The notes beneath the pieces were generated by a model. That model was not told where the DNA came from. It searched no databases and saw only the letters and a list, made by a program, of their open reading frames with translations. Positions 46,480 to 59,789 of a stretch of DNA of 64,000 bases are shown in pieces. A program made the translations under genes and the position numbers. Numbering within the stretch: position 1 is the first letter of the stretch; each line of letters starts with the position of its first letter. Source of the DNA: Nissolia schottii (lineage: Eukaryota > Streptophyta > Magnoliopsida > Fabales > Fabaceae); the NCBI GenBank assembly GCA_003254905.1, contig QANU01006283.1:302900-366899 (forward strand), read 5' to 3'.

Positions 46480-49440
46480 ACCTCCACCATCTTCACTTGT
46501 CTCAAACTCCTTCTCCTACAAAACCCATATTCAAACCATTCAACCGATAAAAATATCATGCATGATGTTTTCCGCAGCCTCTTCTTCATATGATACCCAA
46601 TTTTCCTCACTTCATTGCACGAGTTCATATTCTAATAAACCCTATTGTTGGTAATTAGTTGTTCATCAATTTCACTTACAATAAATAAATTATTACTAAG
46701 AGTTTGATACGCACATATATCGAATAAAACTGAAATTATTGATCATCGTATATAATTCAATTAAAATATTGAATGAAAGTCTCTTCCGTTTTTTTGTCAC
46801 ACTAGAATAGAAGGATATTGGACGATCGGATTGTATTTGACTTTTTTTTTAAGTTGTCTCAAATTATTGTAGTAAATTATTTTATTAAATTATTAATTGC
46901 CTTAGATTGGGCTTCAAAGCCTACTTCAATTAAAAAAAAAAAGAGAAAACATATTGGGCCATATGATTTTTGCGTGCACGCGAATTCATTGCTGGCATGA
47001 GTTTTCACTTTCATGGTTGGAGTGTTATGTGCCCACAGTGAGAGAGGGAAAGAGATTTTAGTGCCCGATTTGATAAAGCACTGTGAGAGGGTGTTGGTGT
47101 TTAAAAAGACCATAAATTGATATTCTGTGTTTAGTAAATAAAAGTAGATGTGCTTTTGTTATTGACTTTTAAAATTAATGGAGTACTTTTAAAAAATTTT
47201 GTGAGTAATTTTTTAGAATTAACTTATACGTTCTAAATGTTAAAATATCAATATATTTTTAGATAGTCATTATTACTTTATTTGATATTCATGTTTATTA
47301 TGGTAATATTAGATATAAATAATACATTTAAAGTATATTTAGCAAATCTTACTTCTATACCTTCTGCTATTAAGAGCACTATTTATTTTTTTGGGCCAAA
47401 TTATGGCTTTTTGAGAGCAAATTTTGGAGAGTTAAAAAATTCAATGGTTCTCAAAAAGTTACGGCATTATCAAATCAAGCTTAAGTGTATGTCTTTGGTG
47501 AGCATTAAAAATTTGCAAAAAGAATATTTAGTTAGGCGGAGAAAAAAAAATTAATAGAGTGATTATTTTTTTTTTACTTACAAAAATATTGTTTTGTGAT
47601 ATTGTGTTTAATGGTGTTTTGGGTTTGATAAAATTTTTAGAGTGGTAATTGTATTTTTTTTATTTTTCTTCTATAAAGTCGGTTTAAATCAATTTGATTC
47701 TACTCTTGTATAAACATGTATTATATGCCTAAACTATATAAATATTATGTATATATACATGCAAGTACATATATACAATGTATATAAAATATGATGAGTA
47801 TGCATTTTAGTGTATTATAATGATGAGAAAAAAATATACAAGACGAAATTACTTTTTTCTCCACTTATTTTTTTTCCTCTAAATTACACGAAAAATCTTA
47901 ACATTAGTACATACTACAAACGAATATGCACATCTATTTATAAATTTGATTTTGAACATAGATTGATTCTCTAATGTCTAAGATAAAAATAAGAGCCAAC
48001 TCATAGATTGATTCCCTTCAAATCGACTCCCTTTACAAAAAAAAATTAATTTATTTTATAAATAATTTTTAAATTGATTCATTTGATAAATGAGCTATTT
48101 TGATATTTTATTTTTGGAATTTTTCCCATTTTCTCTTTGTTCCAATGCTTTATTTGTGTGGTTAGCGGAATTTTATTCCCAAAGGATGAATGTGAAATAG
48201 ATGGTAAAGCCTTGTGAAATGAAGAATAGTAACGGTATTGTGTAAATTTAAGACTTGATTATACAAATAGGCGTGTACTCACATACACACACACATACAC
48301 ACACACATACACACACATATATATAAAAGATAGAATCTACCAATTCCTATATAAAATTAAAAGAAAATATGCTATCTGACATCAGGAATCAGGAAATATG
48401 CTAGTTAGTGGCACTAATTTAGAGCACTGTAATAAAATAAAATCCTAACAGATATTGTACAACAAATAAATCAAAACATAACAGGAAATAAATTAAGTTA
48501 TTTCCTCTGGAAAGCCTGGCATGATCTTGTTTGACGCTTTCTCTAATAGAACATGAAAACTATCTTAGGTGGGGATAAACAGAACAGTCCTTGAAGATCA
48601 AATGATTGTGAAATCTTGTCAAACGAAGATGACATATCAAATAATGTGCTTGGTTCGAGAGAAACAGGTGGAAATTCAAAATAACAGTGTATTTAGACAC
48701 GATATTAAGCATCAAGAATAATTATGACAACATAAGCATATTGCATAAAGAAAAATCTGTGCAGTAAATCGCAGCTCCTAATTAGTTCTTGTTTTCTTGT
48801 ATAACAATTATGTATATATACATTAAATCTAGATTATATGGTCAAGATGAACGAGAAATTTTTAGATCTATCTAGATCGTTAAGCTATAACTCATTACTA
48901 GCTTACTCTTTTATCTAAAATGTCATTTTATCATTGACGGTAAGCAGCTATAAAATTTCTCGAGATGAATTGCAGCTTAACCATTAGGCTTTGCAAAAAC
49001 ACCAATGAATGCTGGTAAATAGTTACAAACTAATCTTAACTACTTACAAACACAGCAGTAGCAATTTACAATTGTATCAAATAATAAAAACATCAAAGTA
49101 TTCAGGGACGGATTTGAGGGGAGGTCTATAAGGATTGTGGAATTTCCAATATATATATTAATGCATAATCACAATAGAAATATTTGATAACCTAGTTGCT
49201 TATTTTGCTTCCTAACCCTGCATCCCTTGGGTTTTACTTCCACTCAATGCACATTTTGGTTTTAATTACTTAACTTTTTTAAAATACAATACAAAGGAAT
49301 CACTGAATTTAAACTTGAATTTTGTGTAGTTCTAATAATATAATAAAAAGGAACCACTGAATTTAAATTTGAGTTTTATATAGTTCAAACGATATAGTAA
49401 AAAGATGGCATCAAATAATCAAATCAACACATTTAAATAT
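46480..49440. other. 3 kb without a recognisable gene
   Basis: AT-rich sequence. A CA-rich microsatellite lies at 48280-48318. Short open frames (for example 47282-47554 plus) have no domain I recognise. Confidence 0.35.
48280..48318 (+). repeat. (CA)n-type microsatellite, imperfect
   Basis: Repeated 'cacacacatacacac' units followed by (TA)n. Confidence 0.9.
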
Positions 49441-49451
49441 AGTTTTAACTA

Positions 49452-50009
49452 AGGTTGTCAAACTCGAGAGTTTAAGTAAACTCGTGAAGGCTCAGTAAAC
49501 TCGAATCGTAAACTCGTAAGAGTTTACATATGCAAAAAAAAATGTTATAAGCAATATAATTAGGAACTAAACATGATTAAATTTTGTATTCGTAATTGAC
49601 ATTGAATAATGTTAACTTTAAAATAAAATAAATGAAAAAAATCATAAAACATACCTTAATGCATGACAATTAGTTATGTCTCTGTACATGTATTAATTTA
49701 TAGTTTGATAAAACATAGCTCAATTATGATAAATATATAAAATCGACTTAGTAAACTCAATCGATATTGTCTAATACACACAAAGTCAACTAAGTATCTA
49801 AAAAAGTTACCAAGTTTATATATCTTGAGGTAAACTCGTAAATTTGTAGGTAGATTTTAACTCGTAAACTCGCTACTAAAATCGAGAGTTTACTTAAACT
49901 CGTACGAGTTTACTAAAAAAAGAGTTTACATGAGTGTTAACTCATTTTGTGTGGTGAAATAGTAAACTCGTAAGAGTTTACGAATTAACTTGAGAGTTAA
50001 TAACCATGG
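49452..50009. mobile_element. Mutator-like non-autonomous element, sibling of 4300-5205
   Basis: The ends are 'aggttgtcaaactcgagagtttaa' (left) and 'gagttaataaccatgg' (right), and many internal 'gtaaactcgtaagagttta' palindromic repeats match the subterminal repeats of the Pack-MULE at 4300-5205. Flanks TTTTAACTA (49443-49451) and ATCTAACTA (50010-50018) agree at 7 of 9 bases, a plausible decayed 9-bp target duplication. The interior is AT-rich with no gene fragment that I recognise. Confidence 0.68.
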
Positions 50010-50356
50010 ATCTAACTATCTCATTTGCTATGAACTTACGATTTGAATCACTCCTTTTTTTTATAGCATAATTATACTACATTGCATCATATCATTCATT
50101 CAACATATCGAACATTCAACAACAACAAATTTATGATAAATTTATATTTATCTTTTCTCAATTAAAATTATTTATATTTCCACAAATTAATATATATATA
50201 TATATTATAATATTTATTTGATAAAATATTTTATTATTTTTCGGGCCCCTTTGTCTGATTTTTGCCTCCGTCCACTGTGTTGGACTTAGGTTTTATTATT
50301 ATTGAGATTAATCTCAATGCACTAACACGCACTGCCATCCATGTGGGGTCCAGCCG

Positions 50357-53300
50357 TGCAAATGGCCATATGGTCATGGTGTCAAAATCCAAGAAACAAG
50401 GAATTGAATTGCCATGGTGAAGTAGTTGTGGCAAAAGCAAAATTTGTCAAAAGTCTAATGAGCATAGGCCGATTAATCAAATTAATGCATTCAATTAGTA
50501 AACTTAATACAACAAGTGGTATCAAAGCTCATTGAGCTCAGGGTTATATTATGTAAACTTAATGGAAGAAAGTAGAAGTAACGTTATCAAGTTTACAGTT
50601 ACAAATTACTCCATTTGGAAGCCAAAAATAGAGGATCTACTTTACTACAAGGATTTGTATGATCCTGTAGAAAAGGGAGATGCTTAGCCATGCGACGTCA
50701 AAACACCTGAAGATTGGATAAAGATGCATCGGAAGGCCATTGCGTTAATTAGGCAATGGGTAGATAATAGTATGTTTCACCATGTGGCCACATAGACAAG
50801 TTCCCAAACTCTGTGGAAGAATTTAGGAAATCTCTACGAGAGAAAAATTGCACAAAATAAAGCTTTCGGAATCAGGAAGCTAGTGAACCTGAAGTACCAT
50901 GATGGAAGATCGATTGTTGAACACTTGAGTGACTTCCAAGATTTGGTAAATCAATTGACTATCATAAAGCTAGTGCTAGATGATGAGTTACAAGCACTAA
51001 TACTTTTGAGTTTCTTGCCAAATAGTGAGACTTTGGTGATGTCACTAAGCAACTCTGTCTCTGATGGAAAACTGTCTTTAGTCTAAGTCAAAGACAATAT
51101 TTTCAATGAAGGAACCAGTGGAAAAGACTTGGGGACAAATAATTCTCAGGCCCTTGTCACATAAAATGGGGGGGAGGGAACTAAGAGCAGAGGGTCAAAG
51201 AAATTCAAAGACTAATTGCAATCCAAGTCTAGAAGGAAGTTGAAGTGCTATCACTGCCATGAAGAAGACACTTCAAAAGGGATTGTAAAGCTTGGAAGAA
51301 CAGAGGTAAGAAGAATCAAAAGAGTCAGAATGAGGTTGATGATGAAAACACCACAACCCCTGTGACAGATGGTGAAGTGGTGTTGCTTTCTTTTGGAGAA
51401 GAAGAATGTCCTGTTGCATATTCAAGTGCAGAATGGGTCGTTGACTCAACAACATCGTACCATGTCACTCCTAACAAGGAATTTTTTTTACTATGTATAA
51501 AGTGATAGATTTTGGCAAAGTAAGGATAGGTAACAACAGTAATGCAAACATTGTGGGAGTTGGAGATGTGTGCATTTAGACCAACATTGGGTGCACACTA
51601 ACATTGAAGGATATGCGACATGTGCCAGATTTATATCTGCATCTAATCTCTGTACATGCTTTGGATTTAGTTGGATACCATAGTGACTTTAGTGGTGGAA
51701 AATGGAAGCTTTCCAAAGGCTCAATGGTCATTTTGTGAAAAAGGATTGTAGATTTTGGTTAGGAAATCCCTTATTCCTTACGCCAAAGGTACAAAGTTAA
51801 ATCCTAGTGATCACTATTTATTTGACAAGCATCATAGGGTTTCTTTCAACAAAACTTTGAAGCTGAAAGAGAATATTTTGGATATAGTTTACTCTGATGA
51901 ATGTGGACCGATGGAGGTGGAAACTCTGGGTGGTAACAGATATTTTGTGACTTTTGTCGATGATGCTTTGCGAAAATTATGGGTGTACTTCCTAAAGAGG
52001 AAGAACCAGGTGTTTCAATAATTCAAGAGGTTTCATACCACAATGGAGAGAGAAAATAGGAAACCTTTGAAGTGTCTTCGCAGTGACAATGGGGATGAGT
52101 GCACTTCCCATGAATTCAAGAATTATTGCTTTGAACATGGCATCAGGCATGAGAAGGTTGTTCATGGCACCCCACTACATAATGGTGTGGCCGAAAGAAT
52201 CAACAGAACCATTATGGAGAAAGTTTGATGTATGCTAAGAATGGCTAAGCTACCTAATCTATTTGGGGGTGAAGCTGTTCAAACCGCGTGCGACCTGACC
52301 AATTGATCTCCGTCTGTTCCTTTGGTCTTTGACATCCTTGAAAGAGTATGATCTGGACACGATGTTAGTTACTCTCACCTAAAGGTATTTGGATGCAAAG
52401 CCTTTACTCACATTAGTAATGGGCAAAGACAAAAGCTTGATGAAAAGTCATTCCTTTCATATTTATGGGCTATGGAGATGAGGAATTTGGCTACGGGCTA
52501 TGGGATTCAGAAAAGAAGAAGATTATCACAAATTGAGACGTAGTGTTCCATGAGCATGAAACTATGTTCGATTATGTGGTTCCCGAAAAAAATCGATGAA
52601 CCTGGTAATAAGGATGATTTTATGCCAGTCTCTCCTCCAAGAGAAAATGCCATAGATGGGGGAGAGTTAGAAGAACATGGAGTTGATGGTGAGCCAACTA
52701 TATATGATGATGGACATAGAGGAGGTGTTGAGTAGGAGGAGCAAGCACCTATATCACCATTCAGAATATCTAATAGAGAGCGCCATCCATCCAGCAAGTA
52801 CCCTAGTTCAAAGTACATCCTTCTCACTGATGAGAGGGAGCCAGAATGTTTTGATGAAGTTCAAACTCATAAGGATAAAGTTCAATAGGTCAAAGCCATG
52901 CAAGAAGATATGGATTCTCTGCAGAAGAACAATACTTATAAGCTTGTGAAACTTCCAAAAGGCAAGAAAGCCTTGAAGAATAAGTGGGTGTTCGAGCTAA
53001 AGAAAGATGGCAACAAGTTAGTGAAGTATAAGGATCGCTTGGCCGTGAAAGTCTTCGTATAACAGCCTGTGACAAAGGGTCGTCGCAAGAGCCCAAAGAG
53101 TTCTCGAAGACGCGTTATAGCGCATCTAGCGCACTCTAGTGTGTCCTCAACAACGAGGCGCTGCAACTCCCTTGGCGCTCTCCAACGCATCGCTGCTAAT
53201 CAACAACCTTAATACGTTCCCCCTGGGTCAGATAAGGGCTTGACCCGCCCTTTTGACCACCTCTCCGCCTATAGAGCTCCCCTCTCCCCCTATGAAAATG

Positions 53301-53960
53301 ACCATATGGTCATGGAGTCAAAATCCAAGAAACAAGGAATTGAATTGCCATGGTGAAGTAGTTGTGGCAGAAACAAAATTTGCCAAATCCTAATAAGCAT
53401 AGGCCAGTCGATCAAATTAATGCATTCAATAAGTTGGTTTCTTGGTGAATTCTCAATGTATTTCACCTCTATAAATAAAGGTCATTTTGCTCGTAGAAAG
53501 GATCACGGGAAGCAAGTGATAGAGTTGCTAAGTGAGAGAAAAAATAAGCCTCTGAAAGTAGAAGAAAAATAAAGAGGGTGAGTAAATTCTGAAGAGTGAG
53601 GTGTGGGTATACATAGGGAATATTTTTGGGTATTATCTCTATTGCTCCTTGATACTATAATTACCAGAAAATTATACTATTGTAATATGAGGGGTCTCAC
53701 TGAAAAACACTATATTTACCTCTTGGATTTAAAAGTGTGGAAATGATACATTGTAATTATCTTGAATATAATGAAATATTCTTCAGAGATTGTCCCGAGG
53801 TTTTTCCTTCGGTATTTGGGGGTTTCCATGTTAAAATTCGGTGTCCTCTTTCTTCTTTTTCTGGTTGTTTTCCTCGATTTATTTCTGTTGCACTATCTGT
53901 ACTGGTAGATTTATCTCTATTGAATTTATTTGGTGTTCATTGTCACACCGCTACATCACT
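50357..53960 (+). mobile_element. decayed Ty1/copia retrotransposon 1
   Basis: The 3' LTR begins at 53293 ('tgaaaatgaccatatgg'), and its U5-like end reaches about 53960. The 5' copy begins at 50357 and is cut to ~155 bases: it matches the LTR start ('catatggtcatgg', 'aaggaattgaattgccatgg') and then jumps to a 'cttaatacaaca' end. A primer-binding site, tggtatcaaagc (initiator Met tRNA type), is at 50517-50528. The internal region runs only from gag to the start of RT. Between RT and the 3' LTR lie ~240 bases of unrelated GC-rich sequence (53056-53292). Inactive. Confidence 0.8.
50562..53055 (+). pseudogene. copia gag-pol remains
   Basis: In order: gag from ATG 50562 (IWKPKIEDLLYYKDLY; NLYERKIAQNKAF; LVDDELQALILLSFLP-like), a zinc knuckle KCYHCH (51244) whose second half is in another frame, the protease site WVVDSTTSYHVT (51436; DSG changed to DST), integrase pieces (YSDECGP near 51890; LRSDNGDE near 52078; GVAERINRTIMEKV), and the opening of RT (MQEDMDSLQKNNTYKLV, KNKWVFELK, to ~53050). 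In-frame stops and frameshifts interrupt every part. The RT catalytic region and RNase H are absent. Confidence 0.8.
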
Positions 53961-56110
53961 TAAATTTACACAGTGAATCGATCCTTGAGTCCAATCCAAT
54001 CATATTTACATACATTGTCATCCAATCATATGGTACTATATAGGAGACTTTTGAGACAGTGTGTGAGAGACTCAACCACTTTTGGTTTTGCTTACATGTT
54101 AACACGTATTTAAATGATCTGCTTTATGATAAACTTAGGTTAAGAACTTTACAGAATAAAAGAGTAGCTCGGAAGAGCAATATGCAATGCATTATATGCA
54201 TGATAATGCATCTGCCATAGCAATGACAGAAGGAGGTGTTGACTGTTAGGGGCTCTAATGTGACAAAGAAAAAATTTATTATCTAAAGACTACAACAACT
54301 CTAACTTTACTAGTTAAATTAAGATTTTCAAAATGCATAATTAGGAATTGAGAATGTAGTAGAACAAAAGAGTTCAGCGTATAATCAATCATCATTTTAG
54401 GATTCTTCAATGTTTAGCCTAAAGTAACCCTGACATAGTAACATTTATTGCTTTCAAGTTTCAACATCTTTTATAATACTGAAAATGAGACAGAACAGGA
54501 TTTTACACTCAAACCATGTCCCTTAGTGCCTTGCCAATTTTTGAAGACTGTTAACCCTTCGAATTGATCAGCTAAATCAACTTTTAATGCAAGGAAATAG
54601 TGGTACTCATAGAGCAATTTGAACCGAGGGATGATACATACTAAAAGATTGGCTAAAATCATAGAATGTCCAAAATTTCAAATGGTTAAAGCTATGAAAG
54701 TTTGAGCCTAACACTTAAAAAGGCAATACTTACAAAGTTACACTAATCTGTTACATTCTGTTTTACTTTAATTTGCTGCTCCTCTACCTTTTGACTAATA
54801 ATAAGACTGTAAGTGGAATAAAAAGAAAAATTAATCACACAAGTCTTTATCTTTTCATACTCAGCACACTAAGGAAACAAAAAAATTCCATCCCCAAAGA
54901 ATCTAATAAAGCATATTTACAATTGCATTAAATATAAGACCCTTTGACCATGGACACAACACAATACATATATGGATTGCATGTAATACATAGAAGATAG
55001 TGGGAAGAAATATTTAAGAGATAAAGTTGGTCATTGGTACTGTTGTTGGAGATATGAACTAGGTTCCTATTGTGGATCAGCATAGCACTTGCTGGCAGAA
55101 TTATTTATATAAAAAGAAAAAAAAATTAAGTATGAGTGTAAAATGGATTCATCTTCCATTTTTGGAGCAGAGAGCGCCACTATTCTCTAGTTGATTGCAT
55201 AAGGAGCAAATTTCTTTGTGTTCGTAAAGGATTTTAAGGTGTGTATGTAATTGCACCAATGTAAAGGTGTTCCAACTTTTTATGATCATAAAGGAGATGA
55301 CAAATTGAAATGGAAATCATATCAGACACCATCAGCATTTGCATTCTCGAGATTTCATTTTTCTCTAGAAACAGACTGAATTTGAAAGTCCTCTGTATCA
55401 CAAGACTCAAGTGATGTCAGTCCATCGTGAGAATAAAACTCTTTTTGTGACTTTTTTTTAAATTGAAATTATTAATATCCAAAAATAGTGAGAATTTACT
55501 TAATTTGTCTCAAGTCGAATTAGCTTCATTGTAAAAGTAAAACTTAAATAAGTTTAAGTGTACTTTTTTTTTTCAAAAGTTCAAATATATTAAAAACACT
55601 TGTTAAAAAGATGTAAAATAAAATGTTTTAAAGTTTTAATGCTCTTAATGTATTAAATATTTAATAATAATATTTTTTATTAAACACTTGGTAATTTATA
55701 TGATGTAGACCCACAAAGAGTTTTAATTTATATTTTTTTTTCTGTGCGTCATTTTTCTTGGTCTGAAAGCCAGTCAGGTAGTGAATAACCACATGATTTG
55801 AACCCCCATTAAGTTTCCATATAGGCGTGTAGTGGCCTAGCACTTGTGCATGTTGTTTTGTTTTATCCTCACTTCCTAACCCCTTTCACTGCAAAGGTTT
55901 ATCAAAACCAAATTGGAAATCTGCGTTTGCACATTGAAGATTTTTTATTGGGTTGCGCCGACTTATCTCTTAATATTAACCTATATAGTTAAGACTGTAG
56001 TTGGTGATTGGTGGAGCGAAAAGGTTATATCCATTGACCTAACTTTTGCGGTACCTGAGTGAAGTTAAATCACATCAAATAAAGGATCCTTGATATAAAC
56101 TCGGTCCACT
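53961..56110. other. 2.1 kb without a recognisable gene
   Basis: No domain, RNA gene or clear transposon end. Possibly old non-coding sequence 3' of the copia element. Confidence 0.3.
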
Positions 56111-56119
56111 TTAGTAAGA

Positions 56120-56500
56120 TTTTATATTTTTTTAAGATAAAATGAACATTTTAGTCTATGATTTGTCAATTTGGTTCACTAGTTTCTTTTAATCAATTTA
56201 ATTTATTACATTTTAAATTGATATTAATTTAGTACATTATATTTTTTTGTACCAATTTAATTTATTGTGTTTCAATTGCTATCAATTTAGTTAATCTATA
56301 TAAAAACTTTTGTTGATTTGACATTGATGTGGTGTTGAGGTAGATTTTGCCACATCAGCAAAAATTGGTTAATTTTTTCATGAACAAATCAAGTTGATAG
56401 TAATTTAAAACATAATGGAATAAACTAATACAAAGAAAAGGTAAAACCAAATTAATAAATCAAATAAACTTAGTAGAGTAAAAGTGTCATTTCCCCTAAT
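56120..56500. mobile_element. foldback MITE
   Basis: The left arm (gataaaatgaacattttagtc, then aatttaatttatta) and the right arm (taataaatcaaataaac, gagtaaaagtgtcattt) are imperfect inverted copies. The centre has 'gatgtggtgttgaggtagattttgccacatcagc', itself palindromic. ~380 bp, no coding capacity. Same style as the elements at 17490-17760 and 43792-44056. Confidence 0.5.
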
Positions 56501-56639
56501 TTTTACTTACATATTCTTAATTAGACTCACTTGCTTTAAATTGGTTCTCCTTATATTTTCACCTAAGATTATTGATAAGCTCTGCAAGATTTTACGTTTT
56601 TTAATCCAAGACACATTTATCTCAATTTTGTGTAGAATT

Positions 56640-57620
56640 TGTAACAACTCAAAAATTGTCACCAGCATGTAATGAACTAGTTCCCTTACGAAAGCCTCTC
56701 ATAAATATTTTTCACAAAAACATGCATTTTAAACTTTAAACAAAAAACAACTAAAATATATTTTTTGAATAAACATAAATAAACTCTTTATATTGAACAT
56801 AAATATAGATGATAAAATACGCGACTAGTGCAAAGATCCTACCTATGTAGAATTGGAGCACTCTAGCCACTGACACGAATATAAAATAAAATAAACAATT
56901 TAACATGATCTTATAGATAGCTTCACCTCAAAGTGATTGCTGATTCAAGAATCCTGACATGGTTACAACTAACCTTGTCCTCTGTGAACTACTTCTACGT
57001 CTTAACCTATAACTAGAAGGGGAGTTGAGGGGTGAAAACTGTAGGGAGAGCCTCAGGGACTGAGCGATCACCCACGGGACATTTTGTAACATGGACATGC
57101 ATATGCAATACGTATAATAGTTATCATGCAAAAACATTATATCATAATACTTAATAATAAAATTTTCATGGAAACATTAAAACGAACAACGTTTTTGGGA
57201 GGTATCTAAATAGACGGATCCCAAGCAATACAATTTGGCTTTAAATGTTGATGTTTAGGTCTCACGGTCTTGTCTTATTTTACATCATAAATGACACCAA
57301 ACTTCACAGGCTGCCTATGTCTCGGCTTCACGGTCTTGCCCTAATTATTGTATATGTCTGAAACCTATTCTACATGATGATCATACAATGTATATTAGGG
57401 TCAACGTAGGTTGTCGCTAACTTACAGTTCTATCCTAGATCCAACTCCTATGAAAAACAAGTCAAATAACAAGAACATGATAACTGAAAAACTAAGATAA
57501 CTGAAATAATTGTTATGATCATATCATTTGAAATCCATGAACATGCACATGCAACATGATGATTTTTATCAATAAAACAACCATCTCATGGTTTTTCTAA
57601 AAGGGTTTTCATGATTTTTT
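56640..57620 (-). mobile_element. LTR-like repeat, family T, copy B
   Basis: Reverse-complement relative of ~31240-32287. Shared in order, on the minus strand: 'gacaacctacgttga', 'agagtgctccaatt', 'ataggtaggat', 'aaagagttta', 'aaaatgcatgtttttgtgaaaa', 'gctttcgtaagg-aactagt', ending 'gttaca'. It has no coding region. The outer, promoter-bearing part of copy A is not found here, so it is truncated. Confidence 0.55.
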
Positions 57621-58139
57621 GAATCCTTTTGTAAATTATTGTGTAAATAAAGATCAATATAATTTTTGTATTTTAAAAGTTCTAGTCCCACATTGGTTAG
57701 ATCACAAACCTTTTAAGTGTTTATAGACATTTAGTAGTTGTTGTATTGGTAAAAAGAGTTGAGAAGGGAGTTGGGCTCGCGCGCATGAGTCCATGCCATT
57801 TGGGCACTTCGAAGTGCAAATTGATAGATCCCCCTGCGCACGATAAAAAGCATCCCGGTTTTTTTGCAAAATTATTTTTTGGACTGTTGCAGCTTACCTA
57901 AGAAACCACATGTACACCGTCCATCTTTAAATTCTACCTTCCACCTCTGTCCAAGCATATGCTAACATAACATATAAATAAATTATCTGTTATTAAATAT
58001 AAATTTTTATATATTTATAAATTACAAAAAAAAATAATTAAAATTATTTATTAATATAATTATAATAAATTGTTAAAATAAATAATAAAATTTTAATCAA
58101 AAATTTATTTTTTAAAATTATTTCATTATTATCATCGGA

Positions 58140-58437
58140 TATATCTGACGGTAACCAAATAAACAAATACAATACTAATATACTTGTCGTCGGTGTTGAC
58201 CGACGGTGGTAGATGAATAAAATATTATTATTATTACTGTCGTTATAAACTGACGGTAAACCGGTTCAAATGAACTCAAATGTGAACCGGTTTGCGTCGG
58301 TTTATACCGCCAGTAATTATCGTCAGCCGTCGTTTTCCGACGGTAAAATGATTACCATCGACCACTTTAACGTGTGACCGCGTCCGACGGTAGTGCCAAC
58401 GATAATGTTGACGGTAATGAGCTGTTTTCTTGTAGTG
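58140..58437 (-). mobile_element. terminal region of a CACTA (En/Spm) element
   Basis: Minus strand from 58437 reads CACTACAAGAAAACAGC, a classic CACTA terminus. Subterminal repeats on 'ccgtcgg / tgacggta' are dense through 58140-58430, with a palindrome 'aaccggttcaaatgaactc..gtgaaccggttt' near 58260. The element extends leftwards; I could not find its other end, so it is probably truncated. It abuts the copia element on the right. Confidence 0.7.
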
Positions 58438-59789
58438 TGAATAAAAGGGCACAAGTAAAAAATATTTGATAAAAGCGAGTCTTCATGAGAGAAATCGAGA
58501 AAATTGTCATTCCAATGAATCACTTTCAAATTAATTCTCAAGCAACTCATTTTCCAAGCGAACAAAATCCCTTCTTTGGCTGCCATAATTTCACCTCACA
58601 CAACTTCAAGTGATCCCAAACTATGAACTCCTTTACCAACAACAAATTGGTAAAGAATCCCTGATAATATCAGTACCAAAGATTGTTGACGAAGTAACAA
58701 CCTAATCGACCTTGGTGTTATCTGATGAAGCTATCATGGAACTCTTGATACCTAGACATTATCAATTTCCCAAGCATATGCGGGCGGAGGCACGTAATTG
58801 GGTTATCGCGTAGTTCTTCTTACATCTACCGCTAGCAAACACATTTGGTTTGTTGCCATACTGTGTACCACACTGGTTGTTATTTAGATGGATATGGAAG
58901 AAGAAGATTGAATCTTTATAGGTGTTAATTGCCCACACTAGTTGCTCATGTGTTTCCAGCAATCCACTTCTACGATTAATCCAAGCACTCTAGAGGTTTT
59001 AAAGAGCAAATCCAAAAACTACCTTTTGAACTTTTCTAAAGAAGAGAATAATTTTTTGTGTGTTATTTGGGAAAAAAAGATGATCAATAAATAGGATTCA
59101 GTGAACAAATATGACCATCGGAACACACCTCTTGAAGGTTGAACAACTTCCTGATTGTTAACACAACCCTTGGCAATTTGTTTTGAATATGAAATATTAA
59201 ATATTTAATTTTGCAAACTATTTTGCCAACAATCCCCCGCTTAGTTTTCAAAACTAAGTACGTTCTCTGCTTATAAATTCATGCGCAGGGGGTAAGTATC
59301 TATTTCGATTTGAAACTTCTCATAGTGTAGTATTTCAAAGTTAAAACAGATTAATGGTATACTTAAGGTACTTTGAACCATAATCTTAGTGTTAAAACTG
59401 GAAATACTACACATTAATTTAAATGCTTCAGAAAAACTCACCAAAGATATTATAAGCTTATATGGCCATGTGCATATCCTAGTTTTCATGACCGCTTCAA
59501 AGGTAAATCCTTGAAACCTTTGTTAGAAATTAAAGCGGACCCACTTTCAGTGTTCACTTAGGTGAAGTTCCCTTAAATCTTATTTACATGGATTTCTTGA
59601 ACTTCATTAAGAGTTTGATACTCACCCTCTTTTGTCCTTTAATTTTGTACTAGACTTGGAATAAAAATTTTACTCTAGTGCCCACAACCACTTATCAATA
59701 ACTTGTTTTTACCCATTGAACCTTTTAACTAGATTGTACTCTAGAAAAAGGTTGGGTTTTCGTTACTAGTGACATTAGTATAAAGATTT

